The position numbers and the translations under genes are program-made. From Variovorax sp. 770b2 (lineage in GTDB: Bacteria; Pseudomonadota; Gammaproteobacteria; Burkholderiales; Burkholderiaceae_C): 64,000 nt of DNA. This document shows positions 16,537-25,142 of this stretch, one piece after another (the first letter of the stretch is position 1; each line of letters starts with the position of its first letter). Location of the stretch: contig NZ_FOXJ01000001.1 of NCBI RefSeq assembly GCF_900115685.1, positions 1,335,796 to 1,399,795 of the forward strand. Reading direction: 5' to 3'. The notes beneath the pieces were generated by a model. It was not told where the DNA came from and searched no databases. It was given only the letters and a program-made list of their open reading frames with translations.

Positions 16537-17474
16537 AGTTCGTAGTCTTGTTGATGGCCGCTCAGAGCCTTGGCGATCAGGTTGCGGTCGAGCCGGTCGC
16601 TCAGCAGCTCGGCGAACTTGAAGACGAAGTTGCGCAGGTAGGCGCTGCGCTTGAACGCGACACGGGCAATATTCTGGCCGAACACATGCCCCATCGGGCG
16701 CACCACGAGGTCGGCGTTCGACTCGTCGCGCACCGCCATCTCGGCCACGATGCCCACGCCCAGGCCCAGGCGCACGTAGGTCTTGATCACGTCGGAGTCG
16801 ATCGCTTCGAGCGCGATGCGCGGTGAGAGCTTCTTCTGCGCGAAGGCGTGGTCGATGCGCGTGCGGCCTGTGAACGACGGGTGGTAGGTGATGATCGGCT
16901 CGCTGGCCAGGTCTTCGAGCGAGATGCGCTCCTTGGCGGCCAGCGGATGGTCCTTGGGCAGCACCAGCACGTGCTGCCATTCGTAGCAGGGCAGGGTCAC
17001 GAGCTCGGCGTAGCCGTCGAGCGATTCGGTGGCGATGCCGATCTCGGCGATCTCGTCGATCACCATGCGCGCCACCTGGTCGGGCGAGCCCTGGTGCAGG
17101 CTCACGTTGACCTTCGGATAGGCCTCGCGCAGGTTGGCCACGGGCACCGGCAGCACGTAGCGCGCCTGGGTGTGGGTGGTGGCGATGGAGAGGGTGCCGC
17201 TGTCCTGCGCGCTGAACTGTTCGCCGATGCGCTTCAGGTTGCCCACCTCCCGCATGATCAGCTCGATGCTGGCAATGACGTGCTGGCCCGGCTCGGTCAC
17301 GCGTTTGAGGCGCTTGCCATGGCGCGCGAAGATCTCGACGCCCAGCTCTTCTTCGAGTTCGATGATGGCCTTGGAGACGCCCGGCTGCGAGGTGTGGAGC
17401 GCCTTGGCCGCCTCGGTAAGGTTCAGGTTGCGCCGCACGGCTTCCTGAACAAACTTGAATTGGTGCAGATTCAT
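16533..17474 (-). CDS. cysB: LysR-family sulfur assimilation regulator CysB
   Basis: A 313-residue LysR-type regulator. The winged HTH spans about 2-60 (LNLTEAAKALHTSQPGVSK at 16-34) and the effector-binding domain about 90-300, with TTHTQARYVLP, TYHPSFTGRTRID and GVGIVAEMAV characteristic of CysB/Cbl, which sense O- or N-acetylserine and sulfate/thiosulfate. ATG 17474 (MNLHQFKFVQEAV) gives the usual CysB N-terminus. An inverted repeat lies just upstream. Its stop overlaps the start of the methionine aminotransferase, and the siroheme-related cbiX is immediately upstream. Confidence 0.93.
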   Translation of the reverse strand: MNLHQFKFVQEAVRRNLNLTEAAKALHTSQPGVSKAIIELEEELGVEIFARHGKRLKRVTEPGQHVIASIELIMREVGNLKRIGEQFSAQDSGTLSIATTHTQARYVLPVPVANLREAYPKVNVSLHQGSPDQVARMVIDEIAEIGIATESLDGYAELVTLPCYEWQHVLVLPKDHPLAAKERISLEDLASEPIITYHPSFTGRTRIDHAFAQKKLSPRIALEAIDSDVIKTYVRLGLGVGIVAEMAVRDESNADLVVRPMGHVFGQNIARVAFKRSAYLRNFVFKFAELLSDRLDRNLIAKALSGHQQDYEL

Positions 17475-17478
17475 ATCA

Positions 17479-17500
17479 AATTCCGTCTTATTGCGGAATT
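17479..17500. promoter_or_regulatory. Inverted repeat in the cysB leader
   Basis: AATTCCG (17479-17485) and CGGAATT (17494-17500) form a perfect 7-bp inverted repeat with an 8-nt AT-rich spacer, 5 bp upstream of the cysB start. Many LysR proteins repress their own gene by binding close to its start, so an autoregulatory CysB site is possible. It could equally be a leader hairpin hiding the ribosome-binding site. Confidence 0.4.
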
Positions 17501-17536
17501 CATTATGCCTTCGCAATCTATCGAAATTGCCGGGTC

Positions 17537-17923
17537 TCAGGATTTGACCGCAATTCTGGCCAGCAATTCGAGCAGTTCGGGCTCTTCGCCGACGATGCGG
17601 GCGAGCGAGAAATCGATGTCGGGCCAGGTCTTGCGAAGGGTTTCGAGTTGCAGCGGGAGGTCCTCGCGGGCGTGTTTGCCCATGCCGAGGAACAGGGGAA
17701 CGACGCGGAGGGCGGTGGCGCCGTCGGCGATCAGGCCGGCTGCGGCCGAATGGAGGTCCGGCGTGGCCAGTTCCATGTACGCGCACACGACGCGCGCCGT
17801 GGGGTCGTCCTGCAGGACCCGCGCGGCCACCGCCTCGATGGGCTCGCGCCAGCGCTCGTCGCGCGAACCGTGCGCCAGCAGCACGGTGCCTCGCACGCTG
17901 CGCATCCGCACGCCGTCGGTCAT
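17537..17923 (-). CDS. cbiX: CbiX/SirB-type sirohydrochlorin chelatase (short form)
   Basis: A 128-residue chelatase domain. Metal-binding histidines are in VLLAHGSRD (His18) and FLGMGKHAREDLP (His84), matching the short homodimeric CbiX forms that insert cobalt or iron into sirohydrochlorin. ATG 17923 overlaps the lptG stop (ATGA), favouring it over ATG 17905. Siroheme is the cofactor of sulfite and nitrite reductases, so its position next to cysB suggests ferrochelation for sulfate assimilation; that is inferred from context. Confidence 0.82.
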   Translation of the reverse strand: MTDGVRMRSVRGTVLLAHGSRDERWREPIEAVAARVLQDDPTARVVCAYMELATPDLHSAAAGLIADGATALRVVPLFLGMGKHAREDLPLQLETLRKTWPDIDFSLARIVGEEPELLELLARIAVKS

Positions 17924-19029
17924 CTTCGAAGCACCAGCCAGCTGAAGGCCGTCAACGACATCACCGAATAGATCATTCCCGGCGCCGCTGCCGTGAGCCA
18001 TGGCGACCAGTTGCTCAGGTTGCCTAGGTAGCCGAACACGTTGTTCAGCAGGAAGAAGCTGATGCCGATCATCACGCCGCCGAACACGTAGGTCGTGATG
18101 CCGGCCTGGCGGAAGTGCAGGTAGGCAAAGGGCAGGGCGAGCACCACCATCACCAGGCACGACAGCGGATAGAACACCTTGCGCCAGAACTCGATCTCGT
18201 AGCGCTGCGCGGTCTGGCCGTTGGCATCCAGGTGGCGGATGTAGTCGAACAGGTCGATCGTGCTCATGCGGTCTGGCCGCAGCAGGGCCACCGAGACCAT
18301 TTCGGCGGTCAGCGAGGTGGGCCAGTCCATCTGCGGGATTTCGGTGGTGACGATGCGGGCCTTGTCGGCGGCGCTGCGCGTGTCGTAGTCCTGCTTCTCG
18401 ATGTCCGCCAGTGCCCAGTGCCCGTCCAGGATGCGCGCGGACTTGGCGACCAGCTGCTTGCTCACGTAGCCGTTGGCGTCGAATTCGAAGATGCGCGCGT
18501 TCTTGAGCGAACCGTCGCGCGAGATCGACAGCACGTTGACGGCGTAGGACACGTTGTCGCGCTTCTCCTTGAGCCAGGCGCCGGTGTTGCCCACCAGCGA
18601 GTAGGTGCCCTGGTAGCGCGACTTCAGGAGCTGGCCGGTGCGCTCGGACATCGGTGCGATGTAGTCGCCCACGGCGAAGGTCAGGATGACAAAGCCCACG
18701 CCCAGCAGCAGCAGCGTGCGCAGCGCGCGCCACGGGCCCAGGCCGCTCGTGCGCAGGATGGTGTATTCGGAGCTCTGCGCGAGGCGCGCCATCACGAAGA
18801 TGCAGCCGATCAGCACGGTGATCGGGAGCAGTTCATAAAGATGGCTGGGGATCAGCAGCGCCACGTAGATCAGCGCCTGCATCGGTCCGTAGGCGAGGCT
18901 TTCGGGCTTGCCGACGGACTGCAGCTCGTCGACGAAGTCGAAGAAGAAGAACAGGCTCAGGAAGCCGAGCGTCACGAAGGCCACCGCCTTCAGTGCCTCG
19001 ACATAGATCAGGCGTCGGATGGTTTTCAC
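17920..19029 (-). CDS. lptG: LPS export permease LptG
   Basis: A 369-residue inner-membrane subunit of the LptB2FG transporter, which extracts lipopolysaccharide and passes it to LptC/LptA. Hydrophobic segments fall near 10-35, 55-80 and 90-115, with a periplasmic beta-jellyroll (about 120-265) and three further helices (about 275-360), the YjgP/YjgQ layout. The start is GTG 19029 overlapping the lptF stop (GTGA); the frame extends further up but inside lptF. Its stop overlaps cbiX, so lptF-lptG-cbiX are tightly coupled. Confidence 0.93.
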   Translation of the reverse strand: MKTIRRLIYVEALKAVAFVTLGFLSLFFFFDFVDELQSVGKPESLAYGPMQALIYVALLIPSHLYELLPITVLIGCIFVMARLAQSSEYTILRTSGLGPWRALRTLLLLGVGFVILTFAVGDYIAPMSERTGQLLKSRYQGTYSLVGNTGAWLKEKRDNVSYAVNVLSISRDGSLKNARIFEFDANGYVSKQLVAKSARILDGHWALADIEKQDYDTRSAADKARIVTTEIPQMDWPTSLTAEMVSVALLRPDRMSTIDLFDYIRHLDANGQTAQRYEIEFWRKVFYPLSCLVMVVLALPFAYLHFRQAGITTYVFGGVMIGISFFLLNNVFGYLGNLSNWSPWLTAAAPGMIYSVMSLTAFSWLVLRR

Positions 19030-20165
19030 GAGGTCGGGTCGATCTTGTGGGGTTGCACGGACGGCAGGCCGCCGGCGATCACGCGCGCCGGCTTTCGGCG
19101 CTGGCCCCAGTTGTTGTTGCGCAGGAACAGCCACGCTGCGCCGATGAGGAACACGCCGCCATGCAGCAGGAGCATGAAGCTGCCCATGCCGTAGCGGCCC
19201 GAGCTGATCCAGCTCTGCCCCAGGTTCAACAGGTTGTAGTAGATGACGAAGGCGAACAGCGCGAACAGCAGGTTGCCGCTGCGGCCCACGCGCGGATTGA
19301 CGCTCGAGACGGTCAGCGCCAGCAGCACGAAGTTGATGGCCGCCAGCAGCATGCCGATGCGCCAGCCCAGCTCGCCCAGGCTCGCGTTGCTGCGGTCGCG
19401 CAGGAGCGAGAGGGTGGTGCGCGACCGAGGCGGGGGGGGGTTGGCCGTGGCGTCGGAGCTGCCGCCTGCGCGCGTGCCGTAGGTCTTGAACTCGCTGATC
19501 TTCAGGCCCGAGGTCGGCAGCAGCGGGCGCTCCAGGCGCTGGCCGTTGCTGAGCATGAGGAAGCGGTTGGGGCCCACGTCCTCGATGCGGCCGCTGCGCG
19601 CCGAGGTGGTGATCTGCAGGCCGCGCTCGATCGCCCAGATGAAGACGTTGGTGGCAGTGGCGCCGTCCGGCGTGTCCTTGTCGATGAAGAAGACGCGCAT
19701 GCGGCCCGACGATTCACGGAACTCGCCCGGCGTGACGCGCTCGATGTCGCTGCGCTGCTCGTATTGCTGGCGCATGCCCGCGGTCTGCGAGTTGGCCCAG
19801 GGCCAGCCCACCAGCGCCATGACGGCGATCAGGATCAGCACCGGCCAGGCGAAGCGGAACAGCGGCTCCACGAAGTCGGCCAGCCCGCGCCCGCTGGAGA
19901 ACCAGATGACCATCTCGCTGTCGCGGTACATGCGCGAGAGGGTGCCCACGATGGCGATGAAAAGGCTCAGGCTCAGGATGGTCGGCATGTAGCCGAGCAC
20001 CGTGTAGGCCATCACGAGGAACACCTCTTGCGGGTTCACACTGCCCTTGGACGCGAGCCCCAGGGTACGGATGAGCATCATGGTCATCACGATGGTGACC
20101 AGAACCACGAGGGTCGCTCCGAAGCTGCGGGACAGCTCCTTGCGTAGGGAAGAATGGAATAACAT
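19026..20165 (-). CDS. lptF: LPS export permease LptF
   Basis: A 379-residue partner of LptG in LptB2FG. The N-terminus [16 protein letters not shown] is LptF-like. Three N-terminal helices, a periplasmic domain (about 120-260, with [10 protein letters not shown] and [14 protein letters not shown]) and three C-terminal helices are visible. ATG 20165 gives the family N-terminus. A run of nine G (19432-19440) encodes a proline stretch in the loop before the C-terminal helices, a possible slippage site. It is divergent from pepA with only 21 bp between starts, a common bacterial arrangement. Confidence 0.93.
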   Translation of the reverse strand: MLFHSSLRKELSRSFGATLVVLVTIVMTMMLIRTLGLASKGSVNPQEVFLVMAYTVLGYMPTILSLSLFIAIVGTLSRMYRDSEMVIWFSSGRGLADFVEPLFRFAWPVLILIAVMALVGWPWANSQTAGMRQQYEQRSDIERVTPGEFRESSGRMRVFFIDKDTPDGATATNVFIWAIERGLQITTSARSGRIEDVGPNRFLMLSNGQRLERPLLPTSGLKISEFKTYGTRAGGSSDATANPPPPRSRTTLSLLRDRSNASLGELGWRIGMLLAAINFVLLALTVSSVNPRVGRSGNLLFALFAFVIYYNLLNLGQSWISSGRYGMGSFMLLLHGGVFLIGAAWLFLRNNNWGQRRKPARVIAGGLPSVQPHKIDPTS

Positions 20166-20186
20166 CGTTCGAGGAAAAAAAGGATT

Positions 20187-21701
20187 ATGGACTTTCAACT
20201 CAAGCCCCTCACCGTCGCCCAGGCCGCAGCCGAAAAATCCGATGTCCTCATCGTGCTCGTCGGCAGCGCTCCCATCACCTCCAAAGATGCGCTTTCCGTG
20301 CTGGCCGCCACTGCCCGCAAGGCCGGCGACCTGCCCGACAAGGCCGGCAAGCTCCTCGCACTCTACCGCCCCGACGAGGTCGTGGCCTCCCGCGTGGTGC
20401 TCGCGGCCATCGGCGACGGCAAGCCCGCGTCGGTGCGCAGCGGGGTGATCGCGGCAATCAATGCGGCCAAGGCCCACCGGCCCAAGCGGGCCGTCATCGT
20501 CTTCGCCCAGCCGGCCGACGGCGCAGCCGTGGCCTGCGCGGTCACGGCCGCGGCCGATGCCAGCTATGTCTACACCACCACCAAGTCGAAGGCCGAGGCG
20601 CGCAGCATCCGCCACCTGACCGTCGGCGTGGCCGATGCGGCGGGCGCCAGCAAGGCTTTCGACGAGGCCCGCGCCACCGTGCTGGGCATCGAACTGGCCA
20701 AGGAGTGGGGCAACCGCCCCGCCAACTACGCCACCCCCACGCTGCTGGCCGAAGCCGCCAAGGAACTGGCCAAGCTCCCCGGAGTCAAGTGCGAGGTGCT
20801 CGGGCCCAAGGAAGTCGAGAAACTGGGCATGGGCTCTTTCGCCGCGGTGGCGCAGGGCTCGGCCGAGCCGCTGCGATTCATCGTGCTGCGCTACCAGGGC
20901 GCGCCCAAGGACCAGGCGCCGGTGGTGCTGGTCGGCAAGGGCATCACCTTCGACACCGGCGGCGTTTCGCTCAAGCCCGCGGCCGAGATGGACGAGATGA
21001 AGTTCGACATGTGCGGCGCCGCGAGCGTGCTGGGCACCTTCCGCGCGCTCGGCGAGATCCGGCCGGCGATCAACGTGGTCGGTCTCATCCCCTCGTGCGA
21101 GAACATGAACGACGGCAAGGCCGTCAAGCCGGGCGACGTGGTCACCAGCATGAGCGGGCAGACCATCGAGGTGCTCAACACCGACGCCGAAGGCCGGCTC
21201 ATCCTGTGCGATGCGCTGACCTATGCCAAGCGCTTCGATCCGGCCGCGGTGATCGACATCGCGACGCTCACGGGCGCCTGCGTGATCGCGCTCGGCGGCG
21301 TGCGCAGCGGCCTGTTCGCGAGCGACGAGACGCTGGCTGCGGCGCTGCAGGCGGCCGGCGAGCAATCGCAGGACCGCTGCTGGCGCCTGCCTCTGGACGA
21401 CGAGTACGCCGAAGGCCTCAAGAGCAACTTCGCCGACGTGGCCAACATCGGGGGGCGCGCCGGGGGCGCGGTCGTCGCGGCCAAGTTCCTGCAGCGCTTT
21501 GCCGGCGACTTCGCGTGGGCGCACCTGGACATCGCGGGCACCGCCTGGAAGAGCGGGGCGGCCAAGGGCTCGACGGGCCGGCCCGTGGGGCTCCTGGTGT
21601 CCTACCTGACGACCCGCGCGGCCGACAAGGCCGCTCCCGCTTCACCCAAGGCCAAGGCCGAGCTCAAGGCGCCGACCCGGAAGGCCCGGTCCTCCAAGTG
21701 A
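20187..21701 (+). CDS. pepA: Leucyl aminopeptidase PepA (M17)
   Basis: A 504-residue M17 di-metal aminopeptidase. The catalytic C-terminal domain shows [16 protein letters not shown] (249-264), [10 protein letters not shown] (270-279) and the signature NTDAEGRL (331-338), carrying the Lys, Asp and Glu metal ligands. The N-terminal macrodomain-like region spans about 1-165. The enzyme releases N-terminal residues from peptides in the cytoplasm; E. coli PepA also binds DNA. ATG 20187 is preceded by an AAGG-rich stretch. Its stop overlaps the GTG start of holC (GTGA). Confidence 0.95.
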   Translation: MDFQLKPLTVAQAAAEKSDVLIVLVGSAPITSKDALSVLAATARKAGDLPDKAGKLLALYRPDEVVASRVVLAAIGDGKPASVRSGVIAAINAAKAHRPKRAVIVFAQPADGAAVACAVTAAADASYVYTTTKSKAEARSIRHLTVGVADAAGASKAFDEARATVLGIELAKEWGNRPANYATPTLLAEAAKELAKLPGVKCEVLGPKEVEKLGMGSFAAVAQGSAEPLRFIVLRYQGAPKDQAPVVLVGKGITFDTGGVSLKPAAEMDEMKFDMCGAASVLGTFRALGEIRPAINVVGLIPSCENMNDGKAVKPGDVVTSMSGQTIEVLNTDAEGRLILCDALTYAKRFDPAAVIDIATLTGACVIALGGVRSGLFASDETLAAALQAAGEQSQDRCWRLPLDDEYAEGLKSNFADVANIGGRAGGAVVAAKFLQRFAGDFAWAHLDIAGTAWKSGAAKGSTGRPVGLLVSYLTTRAADKAAPASPKAKAELKAPTRKARSSK

Positions 21702-22141
21702 CGGAAATCGGCTTTCACTTCAACGCGCCCGACAAGCTGAACTACGCTTGCCGGCTCGTTCGCAAGGCCGTGAATGCACGCGGCCTGCGGGTGGTGGTGG
21801 TCGGCGATGCGCAGGCGCTCGACGCGGTGGATGCCGCGCTCTGGCAGCTGTCGCCCGTCGACTTCGTCGCGCATTGCCGCGGCGATGCGCAGGCCCATGT
21901 GGTGGCCCGCTCGCCGGTGATCCTTTCGTCGGAAGGTGCCGACGCGGCATCGCTGCCGCACCGCGAGATGCTGGTGAACCTGGGCCTCGAAGTGCCCGCC
22001 GGTTTCGAGCGCTTCGAGCGCCTGATCGACATCGTGAGCGACGAGGCCAACGACCGGCAGATCGGCCGCTCGCGCTGGCGCCACTACGCCGACCGCGGCT
22101 ACACCATTCAGCCGCACGACTTCGCAAGGAGCGCTTCCTGA
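21698..22141 (+). CDS. holC: DNA polymerase III chi subunit HolC
   Basis: A 147-residue protein starting with GTG overlapping the pepA stop (GTGA). The opening [20 protein letters not shown] followed by a Rossmann-like core ([21 protein letters not shown]) and ending in [11 protein letters not shown] matches HolC, which links the clamp loader to single-strand-binding protein. The length equals that of E. coli HolC (147). The pepA-holC order is conserved in proteobacteria. Confidence 0.9.
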   Translation: MTEIGFHFNAPDKLNYACRLVRKAVNARGLRVVVVGDAQALDAVDAALWQLSPVDFVAHCRGDAQAHVVARSPVILSSEGADAASLPHREMLVNLGLEVPAGFERFERLIDIVSDEANDRQIGRSRWRHYADRGYTIQPHDFARSAS

Positions 22142-22536
22142 TGGCCAGCACGCTGCGCACGCCGCCCCGGTTCGTTCCCACGCTGACCACGGTGCTCGAT
22201 ATCCCGGCGGAGCCCGCGGATGCCGAGCCGGGCGAGGCGCCAGCACCACAGCCCGATGCGGCCAGCGCGGTCGCGTTGCCGCCCGCGGCGCAGCTCACGC
22301 AGGCGGAAATCGTCAGCCTCGAGGAGCAGCTTTTGCATCGCGTGCTGCAGCGCGTCGACCTCTCACTGGAAGAGCGGTTGAGCGATGCGGTGTCCGCCGC
22401 AGTCCAGCAGCAACTGGACGACATGGTGCCGCGCCTGCGCGGTGAAATCGAGGCCGTTCTGCGTGCGCTGGTGATCGAATCGATGGCCGCCGAACTCTCT
22501 GAAAACACAGGGTCTACGCCAGCTTCCGGCGCATAA
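22141..22536 (+). CDS. Conserved hypothetical protein downstream of holC
   Basis: A 131-residue protein whose start shares one base with the holC stop (TGATG). The N-terminal half is Pro/Ala-rich and probably disordered. The C-terminal half (about 50-120) is amphipathic helix, rich in Glu/Leu/Gln (EEQLLHRVLQRVDLSLEERL). No signal peptide or enzyme motif is visible. Tight coupling to holC suggests a replisome-related or co-inherited role, but no function can be assigned. Confidence 0.7.
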   Translation: MASTLRTPPRFVPTLTTVLDIPAEPADAEPGEAPAPQPDAASAVALPPAAQLTQAEIVSLEEQLLHRVLQRVDLSLEERLSDAVSAAVQQQLDDMVPRLRGEIEAVLRALVIESMAAELSENTGSTPASGA

Positions 22537-22673
22537 ATCCTCGGCTAAACTGCGCCGCAGGTCGGAATGGCGTGAGGGTGCCGCTGGTCTGCGGCGCGAA
22601 ACTTGCGAGGTCTGCGCGCCCGGATCACACGACCGGTTTTTTATTGTTTTCATCCAAGTTCTGGAGGTTTCCC

Positions 22674-23882
22674 ATGCAATTGAAATGGACTGCGGTCGCA
22701 CTGGCTGCACTCACGCTGGTGGCTTGCGGCAAGAAAGAAGAAGCTGCCGCACCCGCTGCAACGCCGGCGCCCACCGCGGCTGCTCCCGCACCTGCAGCAC
22801 CTCCTGCCGATGCACTGGTCGTCAAGATCGGTCACGTCGGCCCGACCAGCGGTCCCATTGCCCACCTCGGCAAGGACAACGAGTTCGGCGCCAAGATGGC
22901 CATCGAAGACCTGAATGCAAAGGGCCTCAAGATCGGCGACAAGGTTGCCAAGTTCGTGCTGGTGCCTGAAGACGACGCCGGCGATCCGAAGCAAGGCACG
23001 GCCGTTGCCCAGAAGCTGGTCGACGAAAAGGTCAACGGCGTGGTCGGTCACCTGAATTCGGGCACCACCATTCCCGCTTCCAAGCTCTACAGCGACGCCG
23101 GCATTCCGCAGGTCTCGCCTTCGGCAACCAACCCCAAGTACACGCGCCAGGGCTTCAAGACCACGTTCCGCGTGGTGGCTGACGACACGCAACTGGGCGG
23201 CACGCTCGGCAAGTACGCCGTCGACACGCTCAAGGGCAAGAACATTGCCGTGATCGACGACCGCACGGCCTACGGCCAAGGCGTTGCCGAAGAATTCGAG
23301 AAGGCTGCCAAGGCTGCCGGCGGCACCATCGTGGGCCACGAGTTCACCACCGACAAGTCGACCGACTTCAACGCCATCCTGACCAAGCTGAAGGCTGCCA
23401 AGCCCGACGTCCTGTTCTTCGGCGGCATGGATGCCGTGGGCGGCCCGATGCTCAAGCAAGTCAAGCAACTCGGCCTGAACGTCAAGTTCATGGGCGGCGA
23501 CGGCCTGTGCACCGGCGAACTGCCCAAGCTGGCTGGCGATGCCATCGGCGAAGACATGGTGGTGTGCGCCGAAGCCGGCGGTGTCGATGGCGACTTCAAG
23601 CAGCCGCTGGAAGACTTCAAGGCCCGCTTCAAGACCAAGAACGGCGTCGAAGTGCAGATCTACGCACCGTACGTCTATGACGCGGTCAACGTGCTGGCCG
23701 AAGCCATGGTCAAGGCCGGTTCGTCGGAGCCGGAAAAGTACCTGCCTGAAATCAGCAAGCTGCAATACAAGGGCGTGACCGGCCCGATCGCCTTCGACGA
23801 AAAGGGCGACATCAAGAACGGCGCGCTGACCTTGTTCACCTACAAGGGTGGTGTGCGTACGCAGATCGCCGTGGTGCGCTGA
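22674..23882 (+). CDS. Branched-chain amino acid-type ABC transporter substrate-binding lipoprotein
   Basis: A 402-residue periplasmic binding protein of the LivJ/type I fold. The signal peptide ends in the lipobox LVAC (Cys18). An Ala/Pro linker (about 21-45) precedes the ligand-binding core starting at VVKIGHVGPTSGP, with SPSATNPKYTRQGFKTTFRV and AVIDDRTAYGQGVAEEF typical of the family. ATG 22674 has GGAGG 8 nt upstream. No permease or ATPase genes are adjacent, so it must work with components encoded elsewhere. A strong terminator follows. Confidence 0.88.
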   Translation: MQLKWTAVALAALTLVACGKKEEAAAPAATPAPTAAAPAPAAPPADALVVKIGHVGPTSGPIAHLGKDNEFGAKMAIEDLNAKGLKIGDKVAKFVLVPEDDAGDPKQGTAVAQKLVDEKVNGVVGHLNSGTTIPASKLYSDAGIPQVSPSATNPKYTRQGFKTTFRVVADDTQLGGTLGKYAVDTLKGKNIAVIDDRTAYGQGVAEEFEKAAKAAGGTIVGHEFTTDKSTDFNAILTKLKAAKPDVLFFGGMDAVGGPMLKQVKQLGLNVKFMGGDGLCTGELPKLAGDAIGEDMVVCAEAGGVDGDFKQPLEDFKARFKTKNGVEVQIYAPYVYDAVNVLAEAMVKAGSSEPEKYLPEISKLQYKGVTGPIAFDEKGDIKNGALTLFTYKGGVRTQIAVVR

Positions 23883-23918
23883 ACGCATTGGCAACTGCGC
23901 GGCTTGTCCGCTAAAGAG

Positions 23919-23942
23919 AAAAGGGCCTTCGGGCCCTTTTTT
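23919..23942. terminator. Bidirectional rho-independent terminator
   Basis: A stem of AAAGGGCC and GGCCCTTT-type arms around a TTCG-containing loop, with A-run before and T-run after. It lies between the binding-protein gene (plus) and the receiver gene (minus) and can serve both. Confidence 0.88.
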
Positions 23943-23962
23943 CATGCGCCGTGCAAGCGGCG

Positions 23963-24352
23963 CTAGAGTGCGGCGAGGCCCGAGGGGCGGTCGGTGTTGC
24001 AGTACTCGATGAAGGCATCGAGGTCGCGTGATTTGTCGAACACGGCGTCGGCCCCCAGCGCTTCGCAGCGGGCCCGGATGTCCACGGTCACGTAGTTGCT
24101 CAGCACCACCACGCGCTGGCCCGCCGAGCGAGCCTTGCAGCCGGCCAGCACACCCAGGCCGGAGCCTTCCTTGAGGAACAGGTCGACGATCAGGAGTTGC
24201 CAGTCGGCGGGGTGGGCTGCCAGCCAGGCCAGTGCATCCGACTCCGTTTCGGCAAAGCCGACCACATGGCCGTTGACCAGATCTTCCAGGGCCGGGACCA
24301 GGTTGTCTCTGATGGTCTTGTTGTCCTCGACGAGGAACGTGATGAGGGACAT
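23963..24352 (-). CDS. Stand-alone response regulator receiver protein
   Basis: A 129-residue single CheY-like receiver domain with no output domain. The acidic pair is Glu9-Asp10 (FLVEDN), the phosphoacceptor Asp57 (LLIVDLFL), the switch Ser85 (VVVLSNY) and the conserved Lys107 (VFDKS). All catalytic positions are present, so it should be phosphorylatable. No kinase lies nearby. It could act by protein contact or as a phosphorelay intermediate. Confidence 0.85.
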   Translation of the reverse strand: MSLITFLVEDNKTIRDNLVPALEDLVNGHVVGFAETESDALAWLAAHPADWQLLIVDLFLKEGSGLGVLAGCKARSAGQRVVVLSNYVTVDIRARCEALGADAVFDKSRDLDAFIEYCNTDRPSGLAAL

Positions 24353-24452
24353 GCCTTGGTTTCGCTTTGAGAACCAATAGCGTAGCGTGCCCGGCGCGGT
24401 CGCAGCGTAGGAGAAGGGAGACGGACCGAAGGACCGTTGTTCCGGGGCCCGT

Positions 24453-24809
24453 TCAGTCCGAGCCGTTGGCGCGGATCTTTGCCTTGAGCTTTTCGGCCAG
24501 CGCCTGGCTCTCGTCGCGCTCGGCCGTCACCTCGATGCGCTTCTCGATTTCTTCGCTCAGCGCCGCGTTCACCTCGGCCAGTTTTTCCGCCGACTTGGCC
24601 AGCTTTTCTTCGAGCTGGCTCGTGTGCTCGATGGCCTGCGCCACTTCACCGACCTGGATCTCGTCGGGCAGCTCCTGCTCGAGCACCGTGCTCACCACGG
24701 CGAGGTTGTCCGATGCCCGTTGCACATCGGCAGCGACTTCTTCGCTCTTTTGAAGCGTCTTGTCCAGGGAGGTCTTGCCACGCGGTGCGGTTTGGGTCTG
24801 TCCAGCCAT
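24453..24809 (-). CDS. Small coiled-coil protein, unknown function
   Basis: A 118-residue, highly charged helical protein. After a short basic N-terminus (MAGQTQTAPRGKTSLDK) nearly the whole chain has heptad-like Leu/Ala/Val spacing with many Glu and Lys (SQLEEKLAKSAEKLAEVNAA), indicating one long coiled coil. ATG 24809 is backed by AAGGAGCC six nt upstream. No family is recognised. It sits alone between the receiver gene and tRNA-Ser. Confidence 0.7.
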   Translation of the reverse strand: MAGQTQTAPRGKTSLDKTLQKSEEVAADVQRASDNLAVVSTVLEQELPDEIQVGEVAQAIEHTSQLEEKLAKSAEKLAEVNAALSEEIEKRIEVTAERDESQALAEKLKAKIRANGSD

Positions 24810-24943
24810 CGAGGCTCCTTTTGCGGTTCTTGCGGGCTTGAAAGTAAAACCTTTGAATCGTACCGCCAGACGAATTCGTCCGCGATCTTGCCCCCAGTTG
24901 TTGCAAAGCAACGTGTCATAGAACACATAGAACAGCCCGGACG

Positions 24944-24978
24944 AAAAAAAGCCCAAGTGCTTGTGGCGACTTGGGCTT
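24944..24978 (-). terminator. Rho-independent terminator downstream of tRNA-Ser
   Basis: The arms GCCCAAGT (24951-24958) and ACTTGGGC (24969-24976) are perfect complements with a 10-nt loop. On the minus strand they are followed by a T7 run. Placed about 50 bp after the tRNA 3' end, it ends that transcript. Confidence 0.85.
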
Positions 24979-25027
24979 CTTCTTGCTGTCTCTGCATGTT
25001 CGCGAACGGTTACGAACAATCAATCTC

Positions 25028-25118
25028 TGGCGGAGCAGGCGGGATTCGAACCCGCGGAGGGCTATTAACCCTCACACGCTTTCCAGGCGTGCGACTTAAA
25101 CCGCTCATCCACCGCTCC
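25028..25118 (-). tRNA. tRNA-Ser (anticodon GGA)
   Basis: A 91-nt class II tRNA. The 5' acceptor strand GGAGCGG pairs with the 3' strand, with one G-U pair and discriminator G before an encoded CCA. The anticodon stem CACGC/GCGTG encloses loop CTGGAAA, giving anticodon GGA (reads UCC/UCU). A long variable arm (GAGGGTTAATAGCCCTC) and the T-loop GTTCGAATC confirm serine. A terminator follows. Confidence 0.97.
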
Positions 25119-25142
25119 TGAGCCCATGATTATAGCAGTCGC

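Noticed and set aside
19432..19440. G9 run considered as a frameshift breaking lptF
   Set aside because: The frame continues past it into a normal LptF C-terminus, so the gene is intact as given.
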